Shown here one piece after another: positions 52,378-61,236 of a stretch of 64,000 bases of DNA. The stretch's first letter is position 1. Every line of letters starts with the position of its first letter. The notes beneath the pieces were generated by a model, which saw only the letters and a list, made by a program, of their open reading frames with translations, did not search any database and was not told the origin of the DNA. The translations under genes were made by a program, and so were the position numbers. The DNA comes from an uncultured Bacillota bacterium. GTDB lineage: Bacteria > Bacillota > Clostridia > Lachnospirales > CAG-274. Location: the NCBI GenBank assembly GCA_958426775.1, contig CATZZP010000003.1:106038-170037 (forward strand), given 5' to 3'.

Positions 52378-52668
52378 ATGTTGGTGTTGATTACTTATGA
52401 TGTAAATACTCAAACACCGGAAGGAGTAAAAAGGCTTAATAAGGTGGCTAAGATTTGCCTGAATTATGGTGTCAGGGTTCAGAATTCTGTGTTTGAGTGT
52501 ATTGTGGATATGGCGAAATGTCGTATAATTAAAGAAAAGCTAAAGGAAATCATTGACCCTGAAAAGGATAGCATACGTATGTATTATCTTGGTGATAATT
52601 ATAGAACTAAGGTTGAGCATATGGGTGCTAAGGTAAGTATAAAGGTTGAAGAGCCTTTAATATTGTAG
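52378..52668 (+). CDS. cas2: Cas2 subunit of the spacer-integration complex
   Basis: 96 residues beginning MLVLITYDVNTQTPEGVKRL, with the ferredoxin-like fold, Asp8 of the DVNT motif, and VQNSVFECIVDMAK. Cas2 bridges two Cas1 dimers. It ends the operon and is followed directly by the leader of the array. Confidence 0.97.
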   Translation: MLVLITYDVNTQTPEGVKRLNKVAKICLNYGVRVQNSVFECIVDMAKCRIIKEKLKEIIDPEKDSIRMYYLGDNYRTKVEHMGAKVSIKVEEPLIL

Positions 52669-52836
52669 TGCGAATAATAAGCTTACATGAAATCGTAGGT
52701 GTTTTCGCAGGTGTTTTTTTGTATTAAATGTTTTTTGCAAAGTTATATTTGAAATCTTTATTTAAAATTAATAGAAAAAATATGTATTATGTAAAATTTC
52801 TTTTGGTTTTATTTTAGATTTTTGTTTAATTTTGCT
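52669..52836 (+). promoter_or_regulatory. CRISPR leader
   Basis: 168 strongly AT-rich bases between cas2 and the first repeat, with no open reading frame of note. A candidate promoter is TTAAAA (52762-52767), 17 bases, TATTAT (52785-52790), which would start transcription about 40 bases before repeat 1. The leader ends TTTTGCT at the array. Confidence 0.75.
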
Positions 52837-55350
52837 GTCGCCCTCTATACGGAGGGCGTGGATTGAAATGACGAACTATTGTAGACGGCGTTACAAAAAT
52901 AGAGGTCGCCCTCTATACGGAGGGCGTGGATTGAAATTGCTAGCCGTTGCTATATTAACTACGGCACATCTGTCGCCCTCTATACGGAGGGCGTGGATTG
53001 AAATGAAAGTGGTGAAACAGCAACTGTATTAAGCCTAACCGTCGCCCTCTATACGGAGGGCGTGGATTGAAATAAGTGTGGTATAATGGTATTGTAAAAA
53101 GATATGCAGTCGCCCTCTATACGGAGGGCGTGGATTGAAATACAGATAAGCGGAGATGTGCGGATAAGCAGAAAGTCGCCCTCTATACGGAGGGCGTGGA
53201 TTGAAATTCCCCAGATATATAATGTTGCCACTATGCTGGAGCGTCGCCCTCTATACGGAGGGCGTGGATTGAAATACCCCTTATAAAAAAAGGAGAGCTT
53301 ATAACTCTCGTCGCCCTCTATACGGAGGGCGTGGATTGAAATTGCACCTTGTCCTCCAGCTTATAGGCGACGATCGTCGCCCTCTATACGGAGGGCGTGG
53401 ATTGAAATTTCGGACTGCTCCGGCGTGAGTCCCAGCACCTCCGTCGCCCTCTATACGGAGGGCGTGGATTGAAATAGGGTAATCATCTGAAATATACGCC
53501 CCTTTACCGTCGCCCTCTATACGGAGGGCGTGGATTGAAATATACTGGAAAAGGTTAATTGGGATGATAATAACTGTCGCCCTCTATACGGAGGGCGTGG
53601 ATTGAAATATCATAAATAGCCCTTTGAGGTAAAGGCTTAGAGTCGCCCTCTATACGGAGGGCGTGGATTGAAATTTAAAAATAATCTTAATAAGAATGAT
53701 ACCCATAGCAGTCGCCCTCTATACGGAGGGCGTGGATTGAAATTTTCCTCTCTTGTTGTTGATGTTTACCGACAAACTGTCGCCCTCTATACGGAGGGCG
53801 TGGATTGAAATATTTGATTTAGTAGTTGGTGGTGCGACTGACTTAGGTCGCCCTCTATACGGAGGGCGTGGATTGAAATCGCAATTTTTGGAAGTTACTA
53901 TACCAAAATTTACGTCGCCCTCTATACGGAGGGCGTGGATTGAAATACGATATGCTTGCCTAATCTTATCCAGTTTATCCGTCGCCCTCTATACGGAGGG
54001 CGTGGATTGAAATTATATGTGCAATAGGCTTGTTTGAGCTTACTGCTGTCGCCCTCTATACGGAGGGCGTGGATTGAAATACCTATTTCCTCCGAATAAC
54101 ACCAATATCCGATGTCGCCCTCTATACGGAGGGCGTGGATTGAAATCGACAAAGTATAAGAAGAATTGGAAGAAGTTAAGTCGCCCTCTATACGGAGGGC
54201 GTGGATTGAAATATTAAATCACCTCCAACAAAAAAGGAATACGGAGGTCGCCCTCTATACGGAGGGCGTGGATTGAAATATAAAATCACTCCTTTTTTAT
54301 AATATGAGGGGGGGGTCGCCCTCTATACGGAGGGCGTGGATTGAAATAATAGTACACTCATCAATTACAGCTTGATTATATTGTCGCCCTCTATACGGAG
54401 GGCGTGGATTGAAATATTTATAAAAGGGTGTTAAAAATGGCAGGTACTTTTGTCGCCCTCTATACGGAGGGCGTGGATTGAAATTTCGCAAAAAATTGAA
54501 ACTCAAAGGAAAAATATGTCGCCCTCTATACGGAGGGCGTGGATTGAAATTGCCCTTGTTGCAAAATGTTCTACAATAGCTACGGTCGCCCTCTATACGG
54601 AGGGCGTGGATTGAAATGCAAAAATGCCGCCTTTTGCGAATAGTATATAAGTCGCCCTCTATACGGAGGGCGTGGATTGAAATACCGATGTAAATACTTT
54701 TGCCTGTACTACCCTTAGTCGCCCTCTATACGGAGGGCGTGGATTGAAATTCCCGCCAGTGGCAGGGTTATAGGAGAGGACGGCGTCGCCCTCTATACGG
54801 AGGGCGTGGATTGAAATTCTTGCATACTCACAGTCGTTATATGACAGCACAGTCGCCCTCTATACGGAGGGCGTGGATTGAAATAGATCAGTGGGATCGA
54901 CCTGCTCAATCCTTACTTGTCGCCCTCTATACGGAGGGCGTGGATTGAAATCTACGACTACACAGAAAAAAATGCAGGCTTATTGTCGCCCTCTATACGG
55001 AGGGCGTGGATTGAAATTGCTTGCGGGGTCCTTACTCTATCTCTGGATGGGTCGCCCTCTATACGGAGGGCGTGGATTGAAATTTCATAGTCCAAACAAT
55101 CATACTCCTTCACAACCGGTCGCCCTCTATACGGAGGGCGTGGATTGAAATCTCTACCTGACCTCTTATACTCTCATCAAGCATAGTCGCCCTCTATACG
55201 GAGGGCGTGGATTGAAATAAGCCTCTTGTTTAGCTCTGGTACGGAGCACCCAGTCGCCCTCTATACGGAGGGCGTGGATTGAAATGACTTTGACGCTATT
55301 ATCGAGGAACTCGACGCAGTCGCCCTCTAACGTAGGGCATGGATTGAATT
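52837..55350 (+). CRISPR. Type I-C CRISPR array, 38 repeats and 37 spacers
   Basis: The repeat is 33 bases: it begins GTCGCCCTCTATACGGAG and ends in GGATTGAAAT, the type I-C 3' handle; CGCCCTC and GAGGGCG form the stem. Thirty-seven copies appear identical. The 38th (55319-55350) has one deletion and several changes, marking the old end. Spacers are 33-36 bases and all look different from each other. Repeat starts step by 66-69 bases. Polarity: leader and newest spacers next to cas2. Peptides repeating SIRRAWIE, RPLYGGRGLK or ISIHALRIEGD are translations of the repeat and not proteins. Confidence 0.99.
55319..55350 (+). repeat. Degenerate terminal CRISPR repeat
   Basis: Compared with the other copies it has lost one T in CTATACG and carries G to T, G to A and A to T changes. 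This is the usual sign of the leader-distal end. The 70 bases from here to 55421 hold no feature. Confidence 0.95.
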
Positions 55351-55421
55351 TATGAGAATAAGCAAATATCATAAAAATACAAGCTATTATCACAATATAG
55401 GCATATAGTTTTTTGCCGGAT

Positions 55422-56693
55422 TTATAATTTAACTATACCAAACAAAGAATTTAAAACTGCCCAGTTTTGCGGAAAATCTCTTGCCAAATTCCAATAGCCA
55501 ATGCCTGTAAGGTTATACATTTTAAGGAGCATAAGCTTAGCATAAATACTTCTTGCGTCCTCAAACCAAACCTCGTGGGTATCTCCTGCGTAGCGAAAAT
55601 AGGGTGCCTGTGACATTTCGTCATATTGTATGGCAACACCGTTTTCTTGTGCAATAATCAAAGCCTGCTGAGGGGAAAGGGAGGTTGCTTTAGTTACTCC
55701 CTTTTCAAAGGGTATTGGCCAATCATAGCCGTAAAGAGGTATACCCATAAGGAGCTTTTGAGGCGGAATTTCGGTTACGGCATAGCTTAGCACCTCGTTA
55801 ACTTTGTTTATAGGAGCAACAGCCATAGGAGGACCGTATGTATAGCCCCATTCATAGGTCATGGTAAGAGCAAGATTTGCGGCTCGACCTAAGGCAAAAT
55901 AATCATGTGCCTCATACAAAAGTCCCGGTTGGTCAGCTGAGGTTTTGGGAGCCAGAGCAATCAGGGTCAGAAAACCTCTCTGATTAAGTTGGTTTGTTAA
56001 ATTTTCCACAAAGGCGGCATAGTTTTCTTTATCCTTTTGAGGTACATATTCAAAGTCAATATCCAGTGCATAGTAACCTTTAGCTTGCATATTTTCTATT
56101 ATCTTTTGTATTAAAATATCCTGCAAATAGGGTGAATTTAAAAGTATATCCGCAAGCTCGTTTGAAAAGCTTCCGTCAGCTGTAAGGGTAGATAAAAGCA
56201 TTACGGGTTTTACACCGTAGGAGTAGGCAAGCTCAATTAATTCCTCGTCATCAGGAGCAATAAGCTCCCCTTCGGAGGTAAATCCATAGGTGAATATTGT
56301 AAGCATTGTAAGATAAGGAAGTGCCTTTATTATAAGTTCTCTGTCTGTATAAGGGTAGGCGTAGCCGTTTGTAATAAGGCTTTTACCCCTCTGATTTTCG
56401 TCATCATAGCTTATAACAAGGCTTTCTCCCGGATAAAGCTGTCTGCCTGCAATCTGAGGATTATTCCTTAAAATTAAATTTATATCTGTTCCCGTTTCAT
56501 CTGCAATCTGATTAAGGCTTTCCCCCTCTTTTACTGTATAAAACTCAGCAGGTCGCCTTATTACCAGGGTTTGCCCCGGTACAAGAGCCTCTGTGGGAGG
56601 CGAGTTTAAGTTAATTAAGGTGGAAAGAGGTACATCATAGCTTTGGGAAATTTTTTCTAAGGTCTCTCCCTCTTGTACAACATGAATAAGCAT
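55422..56693 (-). CDS. LysM-LysM-GH18 spore germination/cortex-lytic protein (YaaH/SleL type)
   Basis: 423 residues from ATG 56693 (GGAGG upstream); a GTG fifteen bases earlier overlaps that site. Two LysM domains (about 1-46 and 50-97: HVVQEGETLEKISQSYDVPL and FYTVKEGESLNQIADETGTD) bind peptidoglycan. The GH18 barrel then contains ALDIDFEYVPQKDKENY, with the catalytic DxDxE. MTYEWGYTYGPPMAVAPI and LLMGIPLYGYDW follow. The family cuts cortex peptidoglycan during germination (SleL/YaaH), and spore proteins of this type lack a signal peptide, as here. It supports a spore-forming host. It converges on the CRISPR array. Confidence 0.92.
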   Translation of the reverse strand: MLIHVVQEGETLEKISQSYDVPLSTLINLNSPPTEALVPGQTLVIRRPAEFYTVKEGESLNQIADETGTDINLILRNNPQIAGRQLYPGESLVISYDDENQRGKSLITNGYAYPYTDRELIIKALPYLTMLTIFTYGFTSEGELIAPDDEELIELAYSYGVKPVMLLSTLTADGSFSNELADILLNSPYLQDILIQKIIENMQAKGYYALDIDFEYVPQKDKENYAAFVENLTNQLNQRGFLTLIALAPKTSADQPGLLYEAHDYFALGRAANLALTMTYEWGYTYGPPMAVAPINKVNEVLSYAVTEIPPQKLLMGIPLYGYDWPIPFEKGVTKATSLSPQQALIIAQENGVAIQYDEMSQAPYFRYAGDTHEVWFEDARSIYAKLMLLKMYNLTGIGYWNLARDFPQNWAVLNSLFGIVKL

Positions 56694-56862
56694 AAAATTT
56701 TCCTCCACGGGTAAACTCTTATAAGTATATGCACGTATATGATTAATATTATTAAAAGTAATTTCCGTAACAGGGTTTTTGTTAAAAATATGTTAAAATT
56801 GACGAATAAAACGTATACAAATTGTGAAAAAATAAACTATAGCCAAATTAAGAAAAAATCTG

Positions 56863-56891
56863 TTGCGTAATTTAACGTCATATTGTATAAT
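56863..56891 (+). promoter_or_regulatory. Promoter of the atp operon
   Basis: TTGCGT (56863-56868), 17 bases, TATAAT (56886-56891), 44 bases before the first start codon. Confidence 0.7.
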
Positions 56892-56934
56892 GTAATAGTA
56901 ATTTATTTATGGCTTTTTGTGGGTTTTGATAAAA

Positions 56935-57210
56935 ATGGACAAAAAAATTATAAAAGCACTCTCACTAATAACTCAGCTTGGTATATCAATGTTAGTACCC
57001 ATAGCTATGTGTCTTATTATAGGTAAGCTTATTGATTCTGCCTTGGGTACATCTCCCCTGTTTATACTGATATTTATTTTTTTAGGTATAGGTGCAGGCT
57101 TCAGGAGTGTATATTTTATTACCAAGCCTTTTTTCAGCAGTGAGGACACATATATTGATATTAATAAATACAAAGGAAAGGGTGATGATAAACTTGAAAA
57201 GAGAGATTAA
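56935..57210 (+). CDS. AtpZ/AtpI-like small membrane protein of the ATP synthase operon
   Basis: 91 residues from ATG 56935. Two hydrophobic helices (about 8-30 and 40-62) with LGISMLVPIAMCLIIGKLID and the GIGAGFRSVYFITKP end are typical of the AtpZ (F0F1-ATPase subunit, putative Ca2+/Mg2+ transporter) family, which precedes atpI in many Firmicutes. The upstream ribosome site is weak. Its end overlaps the start of the following gene by about 26 bases. Confidence 0.8.
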   Translation: MDKKIIKALSLITQLGISMLVPIAMCLIIGKLIDSALGTSPLFILIFIFLGIGAGFRSVYFITKPFFSSEDTYIDINKYKGKGDDKLEKRD

Positions 57211-57631
57211 GCCCTCAGATACGCTCAGCTTTATTATGCTGTCAATGGCGGGTATCTGTCTTATAATACTTATACTTGGTATAATTTTTGCAAAGGAACC
57301 TCTTTATTTTGCTTTAGGGGTGCTTTTCGGTGCAGTGGTGTCCTGTATAAGGATATTGCTTTTGTCAAGGGCAATAAACAGGGCTGTAGATATGGAGCCT
57401 GCTGAATCAAAGGCTTATATGACTGCTCAATACAGCACGAGGATGCTTCTTGCAATAGCCGCAGTTGTTGCAGGTGCTATGCTTCAGGAGTATATCAGCA
57501 TTATAGGTCTTATTCTGGGTCTTATTGCAATGCAGCCTGCTGTTTATCTTGCAAATATAATTTATAAAATGATGGGAGGGGAAAAGCTTGAATTTAATTC
57601 CGCTAAAAAAGCTGATAGGTATAGTAGATAA
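57185..57631 (+). CDS. atpI: ATP synthase subunit I (AtpI-like)
   Basis: 148 residues from ATG 57185; TTG 57194 is an alternative, both behind an AAAGGG site. Four hydrophobic segments, with LSFIMLSMAGICLIILILGI, ALGVLFGAVVSCIRILLLSRAINRAV and the long helix TAQYSTRMLLAIAAVVAGAM of the AtpI family. It helps assemble the c-ring. It overlaps the upstream gene by about 26 bases and the atpB start by 44 bases, so translation is coupled. Confidence 0.8.
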   Translation: MINLKREIKPSDTLSFIMLSMAGICLIILILGIIFAKEPLYFALGVLFGAVVSCIRILLLSRAINRAVDMEPAESKAYMTAQYSTRMLLAIAAVVAGAMLQEYISIIGLILGLIAMQPAVYLANIIYKMMGGEKLEFNSAKKADRYSR

Positions 57632-58322
57632 TCCTAATACGGAGTTTAGCATTGATGCTGAAATACTGGGGCGTTTTGACGTCGCAGGTCAGGAGGTCTG
57701 GATAACGGAAACGGTGGTAACAACTTGGGTTATAATGGCTGCCCTTATTATCTTTGCGATTATAGTAAGGGTAAAGCTTAAAAACTTCAAAGACAGACCT
57801 GACGGCTTTCAAAATGTAGTGGAGCTTGGCGTTGAAAGTATGTATAAGCTTGTATGCAGCTGTATGACCGAAAAGTATGATTACTTCGGTAAATGGTTCT
57901 TCGGTGTATTCTGCCTTATACTTTGCTCTAACCTGAGCGGTCTTTTAGGCTTCAGACCGCCTACGGCCGACCTTGCAACAACGGCGGCTGTAACTGTGGC
58001 TACTTTTATTATGATACACTTTATGGGTATCGCAACGGGTAAGCTCGGATACTTTAAGGGCTATTTTGAACCTTTGCCCTTCCTTTTACCTCTTAATATT
58101 GTAAGTGAGCTGGCAACCCCTATCTCACTGAGCTTCCGTCTTTTTGGTAATATTACGGGCGGTATGGTTATTATGAGCCTTGTTTATTGTCTGCCAAGGA
58201 TTTTAAACATAGGTATCCCTGCAGTACTGCATATTTACTTTGATGTATTTGCAGGCTGTATTCAAACTGTTGTATTCGTCATGTTAAGTATGACGTTTAT
58301 AAAAGATAAAATTGCGGATTAA
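57588..58322 (+). CDS. atpB: ATP synthase F0 subunit a
   Basis: 244 residues from TTG 57588, with GGGAGGGG six bases upstream, inside the end of atpI. Subunit a forms the ion half-channels beside the c-ring. The essential Arg lies in ATPISLSFRLFGNITGG. FGVFCLILCSNLSGLLGFRPPTADLATTAAV is the conserved helix pair. Five or six helices are visible. Next gene is atpE after 41 bases. Confidence 0.95.
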   Translation: MNLIPLKKLIGIVDNPNTEFSIDAEILGRFDVAGQEVWITETVVTTWVIMAALIIFAIIVRVKLKNFKDRPDGFQNVVELGVESMYKLVCSCMTEKYDYFGKWFFGVFCLILCSNLSGLLGFRPPTADLATTAAVTVATFIMIHFMGIATGKLGYFKGYFEPLPFLLPLNIVSELATPISLSFRLFGNITGGMVIMSLVYCLPRILNIGIPAVLHIYFDVFAGCIQTVVFVMLSMTFIKDKIAD

Positions 58323-58363
58323 AAAAATACTACTATCCGCTGATAATAAGGAGGAATTTAATT

Positions 58364-58624
58364 ATGGATGATCCAAAAGCTTTTGTAATGGGATGTTCTG
58401 CTATAGGTGCAGGTCTTGCAATGTTCGCAGGTATCGGCCCCGGTATCGGTCAGGGCTTTGCGGCAGGTAAGGGTGCTGAAGCCGTAGGACGTCAGCCGGA
58501 GGCAAGAAGTACGGTTACGTCAACTATGCTTTTAGGTTGTGCTGTTGCTGAGTCAACAGGTATCTACAGTCTTGTAATTGCATTATTGCTTTTGTTTGCA
58601 AATCCGTTTATCGGCAAGCTTTAA
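58364..58624 (+). CDS. atpE: ATP synthase F0 subunit c, Na+-type
   Basis: 86 residues, two helices joined by the polar loop RQPEAR. The ion site carries Gln30, Val61, Glu63, Ser64, Thr65 and Tyr68. These correspond, shifted by two, to Gln32, Val63, Glu65, Ser66, Thr67 and Tyr70 of the sodium-binding c subunit of Ilyobacter tartaricus. The stretch AESTGIYSLVIALLLL is the signature. Sodium specificity is inferred from this complete match. AAGGAGG precedes the ATG. Confidence 0.96.
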   Translation: MDDPKAFVMGCSAIGAGLAMFAGIGPGIGQGFAAGKGAEAVGRQPEARSTVTSTMLLGCAVAESTGIYSLVIALLLLFANPFIGKL

Positions 58625-58649
58625 TGCTTTTTGAGAACGGAGGTACGGT

Positions 58650-59168
58650 ATGGAAGGCTATGTAATTACGCTGGATAAGCAAATGCTTATCCAAATATGC
58701 TTTCAGCTTATCAATACCGGCATATTATGTTTTATATTAAGCAAGCTTCTTTACTCTCCTGTAGTAAACTTTCTTAAAGCAAGGAAGGAAAAAATAGCCG
58801 CTCAGCTTAATGATGCTGAGTCAAGAATGCAGGAGGCGGAAAGAATTAAGGCTGAATATGAGGCAAGGCTAAAGGATATTGACAGCGAAAGAAATGAAAT
58901 TTTAGAGTCTGCAAGGGACTCTGCTAAAAAGAATTCAAGGCAGATTATCTCTGATGCCAGGAAAGAGGCTGCCCTTATTAAAAACAGAGCAGAAAAGGAT
59001 ATTGCTAATGAGCGTGAAAAGGCTAAAGATGATATTAAAAAGGAAATTATCAATGTTTCAACCGAAATGTCACGCCGTTTTATAGCAAAGGAAATAAGCA
59101 GTGCAGAGCAGGAAAAGCTCTTTGACGACACTGTAAAAGAGCTGGAGGACCTTGAATGGACAAGCTGA
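58650..59168 (+). CDS. atpF: ATP synthase F0 subunit b
   Basis: 172 residues. One membrane helix (about 12-33, with TGILCFILSKLLYSPVVNFL) is followed by a long charged coiled coil (about 36-150, LKARKEKIAAQLNDAESRMQ onward). It dimerises as the stator that connects F0 to F1. Its end overlaps the atpH start by 13 bases. Confidence 0.95.
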   Translation: MEGYVITLDKQMLIQICFQLINTGILCFILSKLLYSPVVNFLKARKEKIAAQLNDAESRMQEAERIKAEYEARLKDIDSERNEILESARDSAKKNSRQIISDARKEAALIKNRAEKDIANEREKAKDDIKKEIINVSTEMSRRFIAKEISSAEQEKLFDDTVKELEDLEWTS

Positions 59169-59719
59169 TTTGCGATAAATATGCAAATGCTCTGTTTGAA
59201 CTGGCAAAGGAACAGGATAAGTGTAAGGCTGTTGAGGAAGAAGTACAGTCACTGCTTGATATAATAGCCTTAAATCCGCAGTTTAAAAAACTTTTATGCC
59301 ATCCTGATGTAGATGCAGTTGAAAAGCTTAAGGTAATTAAGTCCGTTATGACTAATACGGATATTGATTTAGAGGGTTTTCTTTCTGTTGTTTTCCAAAG
59401 GGGCAGAGGAAATATAATTTGCGGTATTTTGGAAAGCTTTGTTGAGCTTTCGAGGCAGTACAGAAATGTGGCTACTGCCTATATAGTATCGGCAACGCCT
59501 TTAAGTGATGAACAGCTTAAAAGGCTTGTTGCCGTTATTGAAAAAAAGTTTGCAAAAACCATTGAACCACAGCTTAAGGTTGACCCCTCTCTTATAGGAG
59601 GTCTTAAGATTACGGTTTGCGGTCATATGATTAATTCTACAATAAAAAGCAGGCTTGATGAGCTTAAGGGTCTGCTGGAAGAAAGTAAAACGTCACAGGA
59701 GAGGAGGGATGCCGTATGA
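59156..59719 (+). CDS. atpH: ATP synthase F1 subunit delta
   Basis: 187 residues. The N-terminal helical bundle (DKYANALFELAKEQ) and the C-terminal beta domain (ATAYIVSATPLSDEQLKRL, VDPSLIGGLKITVCGHMINSTIKSRL) are typical of OSCP/delta. It binds the top of alpha3beta3 and subunit b. Its stop overlaps the atpA start by four bases. Confidence 0.95.
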   Translation: MDKLICDKYANALFELAKEQDKCKAVEEEVQSLLDIIALNPQFKKLLCHPDVDAVEKLKVIKSVMTNTDIDLEGFLSVVFQRGRGNIICGILESFVELSRQYRNVATAYIVSATPLSDEQLKRLVAVIEKKFAKTIEPQLKVDPSLIGGLKITVCGHMINSTIKSRLDELKGLLEESKTSQERRDAV

Positions 59720-61224
59720 AGCTTAGACCCGATGAAATCAGCTCTGTATTAAAAGAGCAGATAAGGTCCTATTCCGCAGTGTTGGACGTTTCGGAGGTAG
59801 GTACCGTAATTCAGGTCGGTGACGGTATTGCAAGAGTTTACGGCCTTGATAATGTAATGAGCGGTGAGCTTGTACAGTTTGAAAGCGGCGTATATGGTCT
59901 TGCACAAAATCTTGAGGAGGAAAATGTCGGCGTCGTAATTCTCGGCGATGACGGAGGAATAAAAGAGGGCGACAGCGTTAAGCTTACAGGCAAGGTTGCA
60001 TCTGTACCTGTAGGTGAAGGTCTTATAGGCAGGGTTGTAAATGCAATAGGTCAGCCTATAGATGAAAAGGGTCCTGTAAATACAGATAAAACAAGACCTA
60101 TTGAAAGAGTTGCCCCCGGTGTTATTACACGTAAGAGTGTAGATGTACCTTTACAGACGGGTATTAAGGCTATTGATGCAATGGTGCCTATAGGCAGAGG
60201 TCAAAGAGAGCTTATTATCGGCGACAGGCAAACAGGTAAAACAGCCATTGCCATTGATACCATTATTAACCAAAAAGGTAAGGACTGTATTTGTATTTAT
60301 GTAGCAATAGGTCAGAAGGTATCAAATGTTGCACGTATTGTAAAAACCTTAGAGGACCATGGAGCTATGGACTATACCATAGTTGTTTCTGCTTCGGCAT
60401 CAGAGCCTGCAACTCTGCAATATATTGCACCTTATGCAGGTGTTGCCATGGGTGAGGAATTTATGGATATGGGTAAAGATGTGCTTATTGTCTATGATGA
60501 CTTATCAAAGCATGCGGCAGCTTACAGAACTATGTCCCTGTTACTTAAACGTCCGCCCGGACGTGAGGCTTATCCCGGTGATGTATTCTACCTTCATTCA
60601 AGACTCCTTGAAAGAAGTGCAAGGCTTGAAGAAAAGTACGGCGGCGGTTCAATTACTGCCTTGCCTATTATTGAAACTCAGGCAGGTGACGTTTCTGCCT
60701 ACATTCCTACAAATGTAATTTCCATTACAGACGGTCAGATTTATCTTGAAAGTGAGCTTTTTAACTCAGGTATGCGTCCTGCTATTAACGCAGGTCTTTC
60801 TGTATCAAGAGTAGGTGGCTCCGCCCAGATTAAAGCTATGAAAAAGATTGCCGGTCCTATCAGAATTGAGCTTGCTCAGTACAGAGAGCTTGAGAGCTTT
60901 GCTCAGTTCGGCTCTGACCTTGATAAGGACACCTTGGACAGACTTAACCATGGTGAAAAGGTTATGGAAATCCTAAAACAGCCACAGTATAAGCCTATTG
61001 AGGTTGAAAAGCAGGTTGTAATTCTCTATGCGGTTACAAATCGCTTCCTTGATGATATTAAAAATGAAAATATTGCAAGGTTTGAGGCAGAGCTTTTTGA
61101 ATATATGGAACAGGCTCATAACAATATTTTAACCGATATAAGGGAAAAGAAGGTATTAAGCGAGGAAAATGAAAGTGAGCTTAAAGCTGCTCTTGCAGAG
61201 TTCAAAAGCAAATTTGAGGAGTAG
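59716..61224 (+). CDS. atpA: ATP synthase F1 subunit alpha
   Basis: 502 residues. The P-loop GDRQTGKTA lies at about 169-177. Other landmarks are the beta-barrel VGTVIQVGDGIARVYGL, PGVITRKSVDVPLQTGIKAIDAMVPIGRGQ (two parts of a longer conserved run), and the ARG region VSRVGGSAQ. It is the non-catalytic nucleotide-binding subunit. GAGGAGGGATG precedes the ATG. Confidence 0.98.
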   Translation: MKLRPDEISSVLKEQIRSYSAVLDVSEVGTVIQVGDGIARVYGLDNVMSGELVQFESGVYGLAQNLEEENVGVVILGDDGGIKEGDSVKLTGKVASVPVGEGLIGRVVNAIGQPIDEKGPVNTDKTRPIERVAPGVITRKSVDVPLQTGIKAIDAMVPIGRGQRELIIGDRQTGKTAIAIDTIINQKGKDCICIYVAIGQKVSNVARIVKTLEDHGAMDYTIVVSASASEPATLQYIAPYAGVAMGEEFMDMGKDVLIVYDDLSKHAAAYRTMSLLLKRPPGREAYPGDVFYLHSRLLERSARLEEKYGGGSITALPIIETQAGDVSAYIPTNVISITDGQIYLESELFNSGMRPAINAGLSVSRVGGSAQIKAMKKIAGPIRIELAQYRELESFAQFGSDLDKDTLDRLNHGEKVMEILKQPQYKPIEVEKQVVILYAVTNRFLDDIKNENIARFEAELFEYMEQAHNNILTDIREKKVLSEENESELKAALAEFKSKFEE

Positions 61225-61236
61225 GGGTGAGCTGTT

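Noticed and set aside
52832..55393. Open frames repeating SPSIRRAWIE, RPLYGGRGLK or ISIHALRIEGD
   Set aside because: They are translations of the CRISPR repeat in different frames and have no independent coding support.
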